64,000 bases of DNA, taken from the NCBI RefSeq assembly GCF_007991515.1, contig NZ_BJYM01000005.1, positions 219,835-283,834 of the forward strand, in the 5' to 3' direction. The DNA is from Oceanobacillus sojae (GTDB lineage Bacteria; Bacillota; Bacilli; Bacillales; Amphibacillaceae). Of the stretch, positions 18,005 to 26,688 are shown one piece after another (positions within the stretch are counted from its first letter, which is position 1; every line of letters begins with the position of its first letter). The notes under the pieces are model-generated. The model was given only the letters and a program-made list of their open reading frames with translations. It ran no database searches and had not been told where the DNA came from. Made by a program: the position numbers and the translations under genes.

Positions 18005-18406
18005 ATGTCCACGGAAGTTATACTAATTGCTGTTATTATTTTGGGAGGTATCTACCTGTTATCATTACGAATCAGAAATAAACACGTTGATGGACAGGAA
18101 AAAGAGCTGAAAACTCCAGAAGAAATTCTCCCTGAAGTTCAGCAAAGACTTGAATCGGGTGAGGATAAAATTAAATTGATTAAATTTGTACGTGTAGAAA
18201 CCGGACTTGGGTTAAAGGAAGCGAAGGATCTGGTTGAGGGGAACTTTAAAATGAATACAGCTGATTCGGACACTGAACTTCAGCAAAAAGTAAAAGAAAT
18301 GCTTCAATCTGGATCCGGGCCAATTAAAGCAACAAAATATGTCCGTGAGCAGACTGGATGGGGATTAAAGGAAGCAAAGGATTTTGTTGATAATGCTAAC
18401 AGATAG
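18005..18406 (+). CDS. Membrane-anchored protein with two ribosomal L7/L12 C-terminal-like repeats
   Basis: 133 residues. One transmembrane segment (about residues 4-22) is followed by a charged linker and two repeats of the L7/L12 C-terminal helix motif: KLIKFVRVETGLGLKEAKDL (about 54-73) and KATKYVREQTGWGLKEAKDF (about 108-127). In ribosomal L7/L12 this surface recruits translation factors. The ATG at 18005 has GGAGG 8 bases upstream; earlier in-frame codons lack a site. It is a single gene with a terminator. A diverged paralogue with the same layout is at 29486-29911. The topology would put the repeats in the cytoplasm if the N-terminus is outside. Role unknown. Confidence 0.82.
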   Translation: MSTEVILIAVIILGGIYLLSLRIRNKHVDGQEKELKTPEEILPEVQQRLESGEDKIKLIKFVRVETGLGLKEAKDLVEGNFKMNTADSDTELQQKVKEMLQSGSGPIKATKYVREQTGWGLKEAKDFVDNANR

Positions 18407-18428
18407 TTAATAATCTGGAAAATAGTAA

Positions 18429-18460
18429 GCAGGACAGCCTTTTCGAAAAGACTGTCCTGC
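18429..18460. terminator. Terminator between convergent genes
   Basis: GCAGGACAGCCTTTTC pairs with GAAAAGACTGTCCTGC with one mismatch, ending in ATATTTTTATT on the + side. It separates the L7/L12-repeat gene from swrC. Confidence 0.85.
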
Positions 18461-18469
18461 ATATTTTTA

Positions 18470-21400
18470 TTATCTTAATTCTTTTTTACGAAATTTAGCA
18501 AGTACCTCATAAACAATCGGTACAATTACAAGCGTCAATAGTGTAGAGCTTGTTAAACCGCCAATTACCGTAACACCAAGTCCTTTAGAGATCAGTCCGC
18601 CGCCTTCAGCTCCAATTGCCAGCGGAATAAGTGCCCCGACTGTCGCAAGAGCTGTCATCAGAATTGGACGAAGTCTTGTAGAACCAGCTTCCAGCAGTGC
18701 TTCTCTGGTAGAAAGCCCCTCCTTCTCCTGATGAATAACTCGGTCAATTAATACTACGGCATTGGTTACCACAATACCAATCAGCATCAATGCACCAATC
18801 ATCGCGGAAACACTTAACGGTTCTTTTGCAATCCATAAGGCAACTAAGCTTCCTATTACTGTGAATGGCAGTGAGAACAAAATTGCAAATGGCGCTAATG
18901 CACCGCCAAAGGTAACGACAAGTACGAAGTAGACAATTGCAATTGCTGCAAGCATTGCAAGCCCCAGCTGTGTAAAGGAATCATTGATTTCCTGGGTTAC
19001 TCCGCCAAATTCTACTTTCACACCGCTTGGCAGATTCAATTCACTAATCTGTTCATCTACCTCATTTGATACCGCTCCAGCATTATTTGTCTTTATATCT
19101 GCTGTTAGAGATGCATACATTTTTCCGTCTCTTCGGTCAATTGTATCTGGTGATTTTCCATCTTTTACTTTCACCACTTCTCCTACAGTAACCGTAGTTC
19201 CTAATGGCGTCTGGATCTCAATATCTGTTAAATCATCTATTGAATTATATTCTTTTTCTTCTGTTTCAACATAGACATTAACATCATCGCCATCATGTTT
19301 TACCGTAGTAAGAACTGGCGCTTCTCCCGCATTGCTCAAACTCATACCAATTTGAGCTGCTGTCAGTCCATATTGACTTAATTTTTCCTGATCAGCCACA
19401 AGTGTATACTGGTCATATGCTTCTGACATACTGGATTCGGCTTTCTCCAAATCACTGTTGTCTTCCAAAATTGGTAAAACTTGATCCGTAGCGGTTTGGA
19501 TATCCTCCAAATTATCACCATATACATACAGTTCTAAGCCGCTGCCCATGCTGGCAAAATCCATGCTCTTCCATTCGCCATTTTCCGTATCTTCATTCAG
19601 CGCATCAATTACCTTGGCAGGCTCCTCACTGAAATTCTCAAAATCATCATCATACTCGATAAAGAATAGCGCAGAATTGTCTCCGCCCATTCCCATCATA
19701 CTAGTCATCGGATTACCGCCGCCAAGAGAATACTGATAAGTAGTAACACCCTCACGGTCGCTCAAGAAGCTTTCCGCATTACTTGCAGCTTCTTCTGCTT
19801 CTTCTTGTGTTTCTCCTGGTTCAGGGCTATACGTAGCCATAATCATTTTTTGTTCTTCATCCGGCAGGAAGCTTACGCCAATAACCGGAAGCAGGAATAA
19901 ACTAAGTGCAAGTACGACAACAGCACCACCAAAAGTAACCAGCTTATGGTCCAATACCCAATTTAATATACGCTTATAAAAAAGTGCTAATTTATTCGGC
20001 TTCTCAGCATGAACACTTTTTTCTTCAAACGTTTTGCTGTTTAATTTCTTCTTATATAAAGAATGAGCAAGCATTGGAACAACTGTCACTGCTACTAATA
20101 AGGAAGCAGCAAGCGCAAAAACAACTGCCAGTGCAAACGGCAGGAACAGTTCTCCAACCTGACCGCTTACCAGACCTAATGGTAAAAATACTGCTATGGT
20201 TACAACAGTAGATGAAAAAATTGGAACAAACATCTGTCTGGTTGCTTCACGTATTAAATCTTTTCCATGTAATTTCTCACCCGGCAGAGACATTCTCCGG
20301 TATATATTTTCCATAACAACAATGGAATCATCAATTACCCGCCCAATAGCTACCGTTAAGGCACCTAACGTTAAAATGTTCAGAGTAATATCCATTTGCT
20401 GTAATAGGAATAAAGCCATCAATAAGGATAACGGAATGGAAATAATAGAAATCAATGTCGTTTTTATACTTCTCAAAAATAGCAGGATAATAACGACTGC
20501 AAAAATAATCCCAAATAAAGCCTTATTCAACATTGTGTTGACAGATTCTTCAATAGGTTCTCCCTGGTCAAAGGTCGATGTTACTGTAAGCCCTAAATCA
20601 TCTTCAAAATTTTCTGCTTCAGCTTTAACACCGTTTACCACATCTACCGTATTCGCATCCGCACTTTTCACAATTTGAATACCAATGGAGTCTTTCCCAT
20701 TTGTCCGGGAAATGGATTCCGCTTCACCAACAAGTTCAATATCCGCAAGGTCATCAAGCTGTACTGTCGGCATTTCTATCGGAATCTGCTGCTCTGCTTC
20801 AGATTGATCAGGCATGTCGCCATCTGCTTCCGCACCTTGAGAAGGGTCCATCATAGCTTGATCCTGTTCACCCTGCTCCGGCATCCCTTCAGGAGGAGCC
20901 ATTTCCTGCCCGCCGCCTGCTGTATCACCAGATGGTACCGCAGGGATTTCCAGCTCTTTCAAATCATCGACTGATGTAATATCTCCATCAATTACCACAT
21001 TTTTTACTTCTTTATCAAAAGTGGTTAATCCAAGTGGGAAAGTAACATCAGAGCCTTGGATAATTTGTTCAACTGTATCCTGATCTAATCCGTATTCATT
21101 TAATGCATCTTCATCAAAAGTAATATTAACCTGTTTCATCTGCTGCCCGGTAACCTGGACATCTGAAACTCCATCAATACCCTCTAAAGCCGGTACAACG
21201 TCCTGCTCCACACTGTTTGTTAATTCTTCTAAGCTGTGCTCATTATCACTAATGCTTAGAGCCATGACCGGCAATGCATTGATACTTAATCTGGAAACTT
21301 CTGGATCTTCTGCTCCTTCAGGCAAAGAAAGATCAGACAATGCTTCATTCACTTCATCTATCGCCTTATCCATATCCTTGTCAAAGTCGAATTCTAATTG

Positions 21401-21676
21401 AACAGAAGACATATTTGCCATAGAAGAGGAAGTAACGTTTTCTATTCCTTCTAAATTCTGTACCCGCTGTTCAATCGGCTCTGTTACTTCATTAACAATC
21501 TCATCTGGAGCAGCCCCCGGATAAGTCGTCATAACAGAAACATTCGGAAGTGTAATATCAGGCATTGTTTCTTGTTTCATGTTTAAGCCTGCGTATAAGC
21601 CCGTAACAACTACCATAATGGTAAGAATCCATATGGCAAACTTATTATTAAGCGAAAAATTAATAATCTTCTTCAA
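18470..21676 (-). CDS. swrC: SwrC-type RND efflux pump
   Basis: About 1068 residues, normal for AcrB/SwrC proteins: TM1, a large extracytoplasmic domain, TM2-6, a second large domain, TM8-12. YPGAAPDEIVNEVTEPIEQ, GALTVAIGRVIDDSIVVMENIYRR (catalytic Asp pair in TM4, shown by IGRVIDDSIVV) and GALMLIGIVVTNAVVLIDR are family landmarks. In B. subtilis SwrC exports surfactin-type lipopeptides and other amphiphiles. Residues about 250-310 form an insertion rich in Met, Gln, Gly, Asp and Glu. The first possible start is GTG 21685, overlapping the AGAAGG site; TTG 21676 is better spaced and gives an N-terminus like relatives. It follows its TetR gene. Confidence 0.9.
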   Translation of the reverse strand: MKKIINFSLNNKFAIWILTIMVVVTGLYAGLNMKQETMPDITLPNVSVMTTYPGAAPDEIVNEVTEPIEQRVQNLEGIENVTSSSMANMSSVQLEFDFDKDMDKAIDEVNEALSDLSLPEGAEDPEVSRLSINALPVMALSISDNEHSLEELTNSVEQDVVPALEGIDGVSDVQVTGQQMKQVNITFDEDALNEYGLDQDTVEQIIQGSDVTFPLGLTTFDKEVKNVVIDGDITSVDDLKELEIPAVPSGDTAGGGQEMAPPEGMPEQGEQDQAMMDPSQGAEADGDMPDQSEAEQQIPIEMPTVQLDDLADIELVGEAESISRTNGKDSIGIQIVKSADANTVDVVNGVKAEAENFEDDLGLTVTSTFDQGEPIEESVNTMLNKALFGIIFAVVIILLFLRSIKTTLISIISIPLSLLMALFLLQQMDITLNILTLGALTVAIGRVIDDSIVVMENIYRRMSLPGEKLHGKDLIREATRQMFVPIFSSTVVTIAVFLPLGLVSGQVGELFLPFALAVVFALAASLLVAVTVVPMLAHSLYKKKLNSKTFEEKSVHAEKPNKLALFYKRILNWVLDHKLVTFGGAVVVLALSLFLLPVIGVSFLPDEEQKMIMATYSPEPGETQEEAEEAASNAESFLSDREGVTTYQYSLGGGNPMTSMMGMGGDNSALFFIEYDDDFENFSEEPAKVIDALNEDTENGEWKSMDFASMGSGLELYVYGDNLEDIQTATDQVLPILEDNSDLEKAESSMSEAYDQYTLVADQEKLSQYGLTAAQIGMSLSNAGEAPVLTTVKHDGDDVNVYVETEEKEYNSIDDLTDIEIQTPLGTTVTVGEVVKVKDGKSPDTIDRRDGKMYASLTADIKTNNAGAVSNEVDEQISELNLPSGVKVEFGGVTQEINDSFTQLGLAMLAAIAIVYFVLVVTFGGALAPFAILFSLPFTVIGSLVALWIAKEPLSVSAMIGALMLIGIVVTNAVVLIDRVIHQEKEGLSTREALLEAGSTRLRPILMTALATVGALIPLAIGAEGGGLISKGLGVTVIGGLTSSTLLTLVIVPIVYEVLAKFRKKELR

Positions 21677-21805
21677 ATAGTACACCTTCTTGTATAGTAT
21701 GTTTAAAAACTAATTGTCTAAATATATCTTATTGTATCCTGCTCCATCTTTACTGGCATAAACGATTTATAAATGCCATGCAGGATTATGTTCTTTCACT
21801 TCTCT

Positions 21806-22426
21806 TTATTCACTCCCTCTATATAATCCCTTTTTAAGTAAATTTATTTCAAACAGGTATTTATTCAAAGCATCTTCAAATGTGCTCTGTCTGGCAAACT
21901 GCTTCATTAAATTTTGAAATGTTACTGCCATCATAATTTCCATCACATGAACAACTTCCTCATCATTAGAAATGTTCAGCTTTTCCTTATCGATACCTGC
22001 TATAACCTCTAAAAAAGGTTTGCTGATTCCAGTTTCCCTAAAATCACTAAATATTTTATTTTCCATTTTATAATCCATATTTAAAAATACATTTCTAAAA
22101 AAATCACGATTTTTTTGTACCTGGAATTCTTTTAGCATTCTTTGGAAGGTTTCCGTAAATGTTTCAAACAGATTCCCGTTATTTTTCTTCAGAATAGAGA
22201 TAAACTCCTCACTATTCAACTTCATCTGTTTTTCTAATAAATAATAAAAAGCATCCTCTTTACCATCAAAATACTGATAAAAGCTTCCTCTCGGTATATC
22301 TGCATTTTTAATAATATTTGAAACAGATGCTTTATTTAAAGGCTTATTCGAAAATTCCTTTTTAGCAGCGGCAAGTAAGTTATCCTGTTTTTCTTTTGGT
22401 AAATTGAAAAATGTTTGTCTAGGCAC
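21806..22426 (-). CDS. YerO-like TetR regulator of the RND pump
   Basis: 206 residues. I place the start at GTG 22426 (protein begins VPRQTFFNLPKEK) because AGGAGGGGG lies 3-4 bases upstream and relatives begin this way. The helix-turn-helix core is KASVSNIIKNADIPRGSFYQYF. It precedes swrC by about 130 bases in the same direction, as yerO precedes swrC/yerP in B. subtilis. Two GACA-N3-TGTC dyads flank its promoter, so autoregulation together with the pump is likely. Confidence 0.85.
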   Translation of the reverse strand: MPRQTFFNLPKEKQDNLLAAAKKEFSNKPLNKASVSNIIKNADIPRGSFYQYFDGKEDAFYYLLEKQMKLNSEEFISILKKNNGNLFETFTETFQRMLKEFQVQKNRDFFRNVFLNMDYKMENKIFSDFRETGISKPFLEVIAGIDKEKLNISNDEEVVHVMEIMMAVTFQNLMKQFARQSTFEDALNKYLFEINLLKKGLYRGSE

Positions 22427-22448
22427 AATCCCCCTCCTATCTAAATAT

Positions 22449-22526
22449 GACACTTTGTCGCATATGAACTTGATTAATCTTATATGATAAAGATTTTATT
22501 GTCAATTTTAAAAGCGACACATTGTC
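22449..22526 (-). promoter_or_regulatory. Promoter and paired operators of the TetR-swrC operon
   Basis: Reverse-strand TTGACA (22500-22505), 17-base spacer, TAAGAT (22477-22482). Two 11-bp dyads of the form GACA-N3-TGTC lie at 22449-22459 (downstream) and 22516-22526 (just upstream of -35), 67 bases apart. Both dyads share CGACA/TGTCG-like flanks. This looks like a double operator for the adjacent TetR. Confidence 0.75.
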
Positions 22527-22604
22527 ACTTTTATGTAAAGTTATAATACTGAAAGCATAAATCCAGTCCATTTACAGCACTGTAAAAATGACAGACTAAC
22601 AAAA

Positions 22605-23633
22605 TTATTTTGATTTCTGCTCTCTTATCCTATTTATTCGATCAATCATTTTAATTGGCTCATCGGATCTAAAAACAACAGTTTTAACCTGTTTCTTCCT
22701 TCCGTAAGTACCTTTCATTAAAACCGGCTCTTTTAAAATAATTTCATATTGCGGGGAATCCATATTTAACAATGAATAATAGGTATCTTTCGGTATCTTA
22801 TCTTCAATTCCCCCTTGTTTTGCATTTTTTATACTTTCTATATTTCTAATCTCCAACTCAACACTGCTTTGATAGCCAAGACGTATAATTAGACTGTTTT
22901 GATTGATAACATGGGGTAAAAATCTTGCAGAGTTATAAAGGCCAACCATATACAATAAAGCGTAAATATTTAATACTGTAAAAATCCATGCAGCAATGTT
23001 ACTCCACCATTGAATAACAAAATGGAACAACGCTCCTTCTAAAACAATGATAATTGAAAACACGATTACTATTGTTTTAATCTGTGATGTTTTATGATAG
23101 GTAAAAACTTCACTTCTTTTTATATTTATCTTTTTGAACCATACCAATACTGCATAATAAAAAATACTGATTTCCGTAATGACTGCTTCTAAGAAAAATC
23201 CCTTTCCTAATTTTGGTTCAAGCAGCCTTCTTGCTGTTTCAAGAAATGTATAACCTCCATTTGAATTAATTTCCTTATAACGAATAATGCCTTTAACTAT
23301 ATTGTACACAATAATAATAGCGACACTAATCTGCACAATAGGCAGAAGCCATACTAAAATTTCGTTAAAAAAATATTTTTGAGAAGATGGAATAATAAAA
23401 TAAGAAAGCCCTAAACATAAAATAAATGATAAATATAATAGTATTTTTGGCATGGACCCGGGTAGTATCAAAAAGAAATAAATACTCAATGGGCATAAAA
23501 TGATTAGAGCTAACGTTAATAATATTACGGTTAAGCTATTAATATTACTTAAACGGAAAATAATAAAGCTGCTTATCATTATAATAGAAAGAATCATAAG
23601 TAAAATGGATATTTGCAGGCGATTAACCCTCAT
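22605..23633 (-). CDS. Polytopic membrane protein of unknown function
   Basis: About 342 residues. The first 240 residues contain seven or eight hydrophobic segments; the last 100 form a soluble basic and acidic tail (EIRNIESIKNAKQGG, YEIILKEPVLMKGTYGRKKQ, KMIDRINRIREQ) that resembles a PH-like or small beta domain. No enzyme motif is recognised. AAAGGAG stands 9 bases before ATG 23633 and 3 bases before ATG 23639; the first is preferred. It follows the MerR gene by about 70 bases, so it is the probable target of that regulator. Confidence 0.7.
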   Translation of the reverse strand: MRVNRLQISILLMILSIIMISSFIIFRLSNINSLTVILLTLALIILCPLSIYFFLILPGSMPKILLYLSFILCLGLSYFIIPSSQKYFFNEILVWLLPIVQISVAIIIVYNIVKGIIRYKEINSNGGYTFLETARRLLEPKLGKGFFLEAVITEISIFYYAVLVWFKKINIKRSEVFTYHKTSQIKTIVIVFSIIIVLEGALFHFVIQWWSNIAAWIFTVLNIYALLYMVGLYNSARFLPHVINQNSLIIRLGYQSSVELEIRNIESIKNAKQGGIEDKIPKDTYYSLLNMDSPQYEIILKEPVLMKGTYGRKKQVKTVVFRSDEPIKMIDRINRIREQKSK

Positions 23634-23706
23634 ATTCATTTTCTCCTTTGCTGCCATGATTTGTTCTATTGTTTTCTTTACTTAATATTCTTGAGGCTTC
23701 AGCAGT

Positions 23707-24414
23707 TTAATCTTGGAACCCTTTTGATATATACGAAAAATGATATAATGAACTTTCTTCTGTTTTCAGCTTTTCCAGTTCTTCTTGATACTTTGGTTCC
23801 AAAATTTTGTTTAAAATTTTTTCCATTTGTTTCATTAAATTTTGAACTTCTATATTATGTGAGGGAACTCCATTCTCATAAAGGCCTTGTAATTTATTTA
23901 TAGCGATCAACAGATCATTTTCCGTGTTCATTCTTTCTTCTTTGGTCATATGCTGCATAAATACTTGATCAACAACTGATTTAGAAACTTTGGTGGATAG
24001 CCAGTTTTTCTGTCTTTTTTCAAATTGAAGGGAATGAATGATAGCCAGCAGCAGATCACTTTCAATCTTTTTATCTTGAATTAATTGTTCTACTCTCGAA
24101 AAAGTATCAATAATATGATTTATTTCGTCCCTTTTCTTCTTAAGTAACTCTTTCTGTTTATATAATGTATCGTGTACGCTAGCTGTTGAATTCTTAGAAA
24201 GATATTCAATGACCTCTTTTAAAGAATATCCTAAATATTTTAGTGTTAAGATTTTCTGCATTTTAAATATGTCTTCATGACTGTAGAGTCGATATCCATT
24301 TTCTGTATAGCTGGTTGGAGTGAGCACTCCCTTGCGATCATAATAATGAAGAGTTCGTTCTGTGACGCCTGTCAATTCGGCGAATTTTTTTACTGTATAC
24401 ATTTTTTTATTCAA
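23707..24414 (-). CDS. MerR family transcriptional regulator
   Basis: 235 residues. The winged helix reads YTVKKFAELTGVTERTLHYY and NGYRLYSHEDI, followed by a long coiled-coil dimerisation helix and an effector region of about 110 residues similar in layout to TipA-type (TipAS/antibiotic-binding) regulators, without conserved Cys for metal. A TTG start at 24414 is supported by AAGGAG at good distance; the ATG four codons later is too far. It probably activates its own operon, including the downstream membrane protein. Confidence 0.88.
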   Translation of the reverse strand: MNKKMYTVKKFAELTGVTERTLHYYDRKGVLTPTSYTENGYRLYSHEDIFKMQKILTLKYLGYSLKEVIEYLSKNSTASVHDTLYKQKELLKKKRDEINHIIDTFSRVEQLIQDKKIESDLLLAIIHSLQFEKRQKNWLSTKVSKSVVDQVFMQHMTKEERMNTENDLLIAINKLQGLYENGVPSHNIEVQNLMKQMEKILNKILEPKYQEELEKLKTEESSLYHFSYISKGFQD

Positions 24415-24442
24415 ATCCGTTCTCTCCTTCCTTCATTATTAC

Positions 24443-24473
24443 ATTCTAAAGTATGACGTTAGGTCATAGTCAA
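24443..24473 (-). promoter_or_regulatory. MerR-type promoter with 19-bp spacer and central dyad
   Basis: Reverse-strand TTGACT (24468-24473), a 19-base spacer, TAGAAT (24443-24448). A perfect dyad TATGAC-N5-GTCATA (24452-24468) fills the spacer. Overlong spacers with a central dyad are the hallmark of promoters untwisted by MerR activators. Confidence 0.85.
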
Positions 24474-24625
24474 TTTTTATATATAACAATATTTATAATC
24501 ATTGGTGCAGTATCTTTTTATTTGACTTTATTACATTAAAATAATTGTATAAGAAGAAAAAATTGTTATTAGTTTTTTTAAGTCTACTTTTAAAAAAACT
24601 AGCTATTGAGAGAGGTTGTGTAATT

Positions 24626-25045
24626 ATGAATCCAATAAAAAAAGTATACGGATATATTACAAGGGTAAAGAACGATAAAATACAAGTTCTTGTTTTCCAG
24701 CATTCTAACCCTGAAGCTGGGATACAAATACCTAAAGGAACTGTGGAGGCAAAAGAGGAGATAGATTATGCCATCATCAGGGAAGTAAAAGAAGAAACAG
24801 GATTGCAAAAGTTTAAAGTAGAAGGATTGATTACAGAAGATTTTTGGAAAAGTGATGATGGGTCTATTCATCACAGGTTCTTTTATAAGATAACTGTACT
24901 GGATGCCCCTGATGAATGGGAATATCAGCCAACCGGGGGCGGTGAAGAATCAGGGCTGACCTTCCACTATTTTTGGATTTTTTCTCAAAATGAAACAGAA
25001 CTTGTCCGGGGGCACGGAGATTACTTAGATTATATTTTTCAATAG
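24626..25045 (+). CDS. NUDIX hydrolase
   Basis: 139 residues from ATG 24626. The Nudix box fits exactly: G-x5-E-x7-REVKEETGL within GTVEAKEEIDYAIIREVKEE. Nudix enzymes hydrolyse nucleoside diphosphates linked to another moiety. The substrate is unknown. The site is AGAGAGG 10 bases upstream; an open frame extends 27 codons further upstream but is Lys/Leu-rich and lacks a site. Single gene, ended by a strong hairpin. Confidence 0.88.
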   Translation: MNPIKKVYGYITRVKNDKIQVLVFQHSNPEAGIQIPKGTVEAKEEIDYAIIREVKEETGLQKFKVEGLITEDFWKSDDGSIHHRFFYKITVLDAPDEWEYQPTGGGEESGLTFHYFWIFSQNETELVRGHGDYLDYIFQ

Positions 25046-25060
25046 GCTTTGCTCAAAAAT

Positions 25061-25099
25061 AAACATGGCTGCAGCTTCTAAGAAGCTGCAGCCATGTTT
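25061..25099. terminator. Perfect 19-bp inverted repeat terminator
   Basis: AAACATGGCTGCAGCTTCT (25061-25079) with its exact complement at 25081-25099. It lies between the Nudix gene and the convergent small membrane protein, whose stop codon it overlaps. Confidence 0.8.
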
Positions 25100-25301
25100 A
25101 TAGACTTTCTTTATTTTGCCTATTATTCTTCTTTTCCGCATAATAGGTCCGCGTATAATAAACGATCCAAAACAGGACGAGGGATGAAAAGGCATAAGGG
25201 AATCCATCATTATTCGGAATAAAGATAATCAGCGAAATGCCAATTAATAACGTCGGCGGCATAAGTATCCAATAACGTTTATTTTTAAAAACTTTCATCA
25301 T
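25098..25301 (-). CDS. Small two-span membrane protein, unknown function
   Basis: 67 residues with hydrophobic stretches YWILMPPTLLIGISLIIFI and FSSLVLFWIVYY, and a charged tail (YYAEKKNNRQNKESL). ATG 25301 follows AAGGGG by 6 bases; the open frame could start 6 codons earlier without a site. No family recognised. Its stop codon lies in the flank of the shared terminator. Confidence 0.6.
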   Translation of the reverse strand: MMKVFKNKRYWILMPPTLLIGISLIIFIPNNDGFPYAFSSLVLFWIVYYTRTYYAEKKNNRQNKESL

Positions 25302-25410
25302 AACCATCCCCTTCTTCAAATAAGCAGAAATCCTGTCAAGATAATGTTATTGTATTTTATCATCAATGTCTATTAGGCCTAATCCCTCTTATACTCTTCT
25401 ATTGTGTAAA

Positions 25411-25446
25411 AAGCCGCTCATTCAATACATATGAATGAAGCGGCTT
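25411..25446 (-). terminator. Terminator of the yfmJ-like gene
   Basis: AAGCCGCTCATTCA pairs with TGAATGAAGCGGCTT with one bulge. On the reverse strand it follows the gene and is followed by TTTTTACAC. Confidence 0.8.
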
Positions 25447-25461
25447 CCTTTTCCTGTAATC

Positions 25462-26475
25462 CTATTCTTTATCAGCGACCTTCACAAGCTGTTTTCCAAT
25501 ATTCTCACCAGAAAACAATCCTAAGAAAGCATCTGGAATGGCATGAAACCCTTTGTGAATCGTTTCTTCAAATTTCAATTCTCCATTGGAAACTGCTTCT
25601 TCCAATGCTTGGTATGCTTCATCATAGTGTTCAGCAAAATCTCCAATCAGTAATCCCTGCATTTTCACACGCGATTTAATAAGAAATTGTTGAACACGCA
25701 AACCAATATCTTTCTCTCCCTCTTCTAAGTTGTATGTAGAAATTGCGCCACATACAGGTACACGGGCGAATACATTTAACAAAGGCCAAACAGCATCTGA
25801 AATTTCTCCGCCAACATTTTCATAATAGACATCAATTCCATCCGGACATGTTTCTTTCAGCTGCTCGCTGACATTTCCTTTTTTATATTCCACTGCAGCA
25901 TCGTATCCCAGAGTTTCTGTAATATACTTGGCCTTTTCCTTTGACCCGACAATCCCGACAACTCGTGAACCAACTTTCTTAGCCAATTGCCCTGCTACTT
26001 GCCCGACTGCTCCTGCTGCTCCAGAGATAACCACCGTTTCTCCTTTTTTAGGTTCACCAATATGCATCATTCCAAAATATGCAGTCAGTGCAGGCATTCC
26101 CAGCACGCTAAGTGCATTGCTTGGGCTTAAATCGTTTGTTCTGACCTTGCGAACCTTATCCGCCTTAACAACGTTGTATTCCTGAAAATCAAGATTTCCT
26201 GTCACTAAATCACCTGAAGTAAACTGGTCGCTGTTTGACTTCATTACTTGACTAACATTCCCTCCCACTAAAGGAGCTCCGACCTCAAATGGCGCTGCAT
26301 ATGAAGGTGCATCAGACATTCTTCCCCGCATGTAAGGATCGACGGAAACATATAATGTTTTCAGTAATATTTCCCCTTCTTCAGGTTCATTGACTTCAAC
26401 CTTTTTAAATTGAAATGTATCCTTATCTGGCAATCCATTCGGCCGCTCTTGTAATATCAATTGTTCTTGTTCCAT
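25462..26475 (-). CDS. yfmJ: NADP-dependent oxidoreductase, YfmJ-like (MDR superfamily)
   Basis: 337 residues, the length of YfmJ. SVDPYMRGRMSDAPSYAAPF, the NADP-binding ISGAAGAVGQVAGQLAKKVG and YENVGGEISDAVWPLLN match the zinc-free prostaglandin reductase/curcumin reductase branch of medium-chain dehydrogenases. These reduce alpha,beta-unsaturated aldehydes and ketones with NADPH, a detoxifying role. GGAGG precedes the ATG. Single gene. Confidence 0.88.
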   Translation of the reverse strand: MEQEQLILQERPNGLPDKDTFQFKKVEVNEPEEGEILLKTLYVSVDPYMRGRMSDAPSYAAPFEVGAPLVGGNVSQVMKSNSDQFTSGDLVTGNLDFQEYNVVKADKVRKVRTNDLSPSNALSVLGMPALTAYFGMMHIGEPKKGETVVISGAAGAVGQVAGQLAKKVGSRVVGIVGSKEKAKYITETLGYDAAVEYKKGNVSEQLKETCPDGIDVYYENVGGEISDAVWPLLNVFARVPVCGAISTYNLEEGEKDIGLRVQQFLIKSRVKMQGLLIGDFAEHYDEAYQALEEAVSNGELKFEETIHKGFHAIPDAFLGLFSGENIGKQLVKVADKE

Positions 26476-26688
26476 TTCTATATTCCTCCTTAACCTGCTA
26501 TCTATTATGCAGTAATTAATATTTGCTATACTTCACTTTTCCTTTCTATTTAAAACTATAAACATGTAAAATTCCCTCTATCTAAAATTTTTTCAGCTCT
26601 ATCCATGCAAAAATATCGATTATTAGGTACAATGAAAGTTCTAAATCAACAATGATGGAAAAACATTTACAGAAAGAAGGTTATTAGA

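Noticed and set aside
20196..20974. Open frames on the + strand opposite swrC
   Set aside because: Shadows of the RND pump gene, with compositions explained by its codons.
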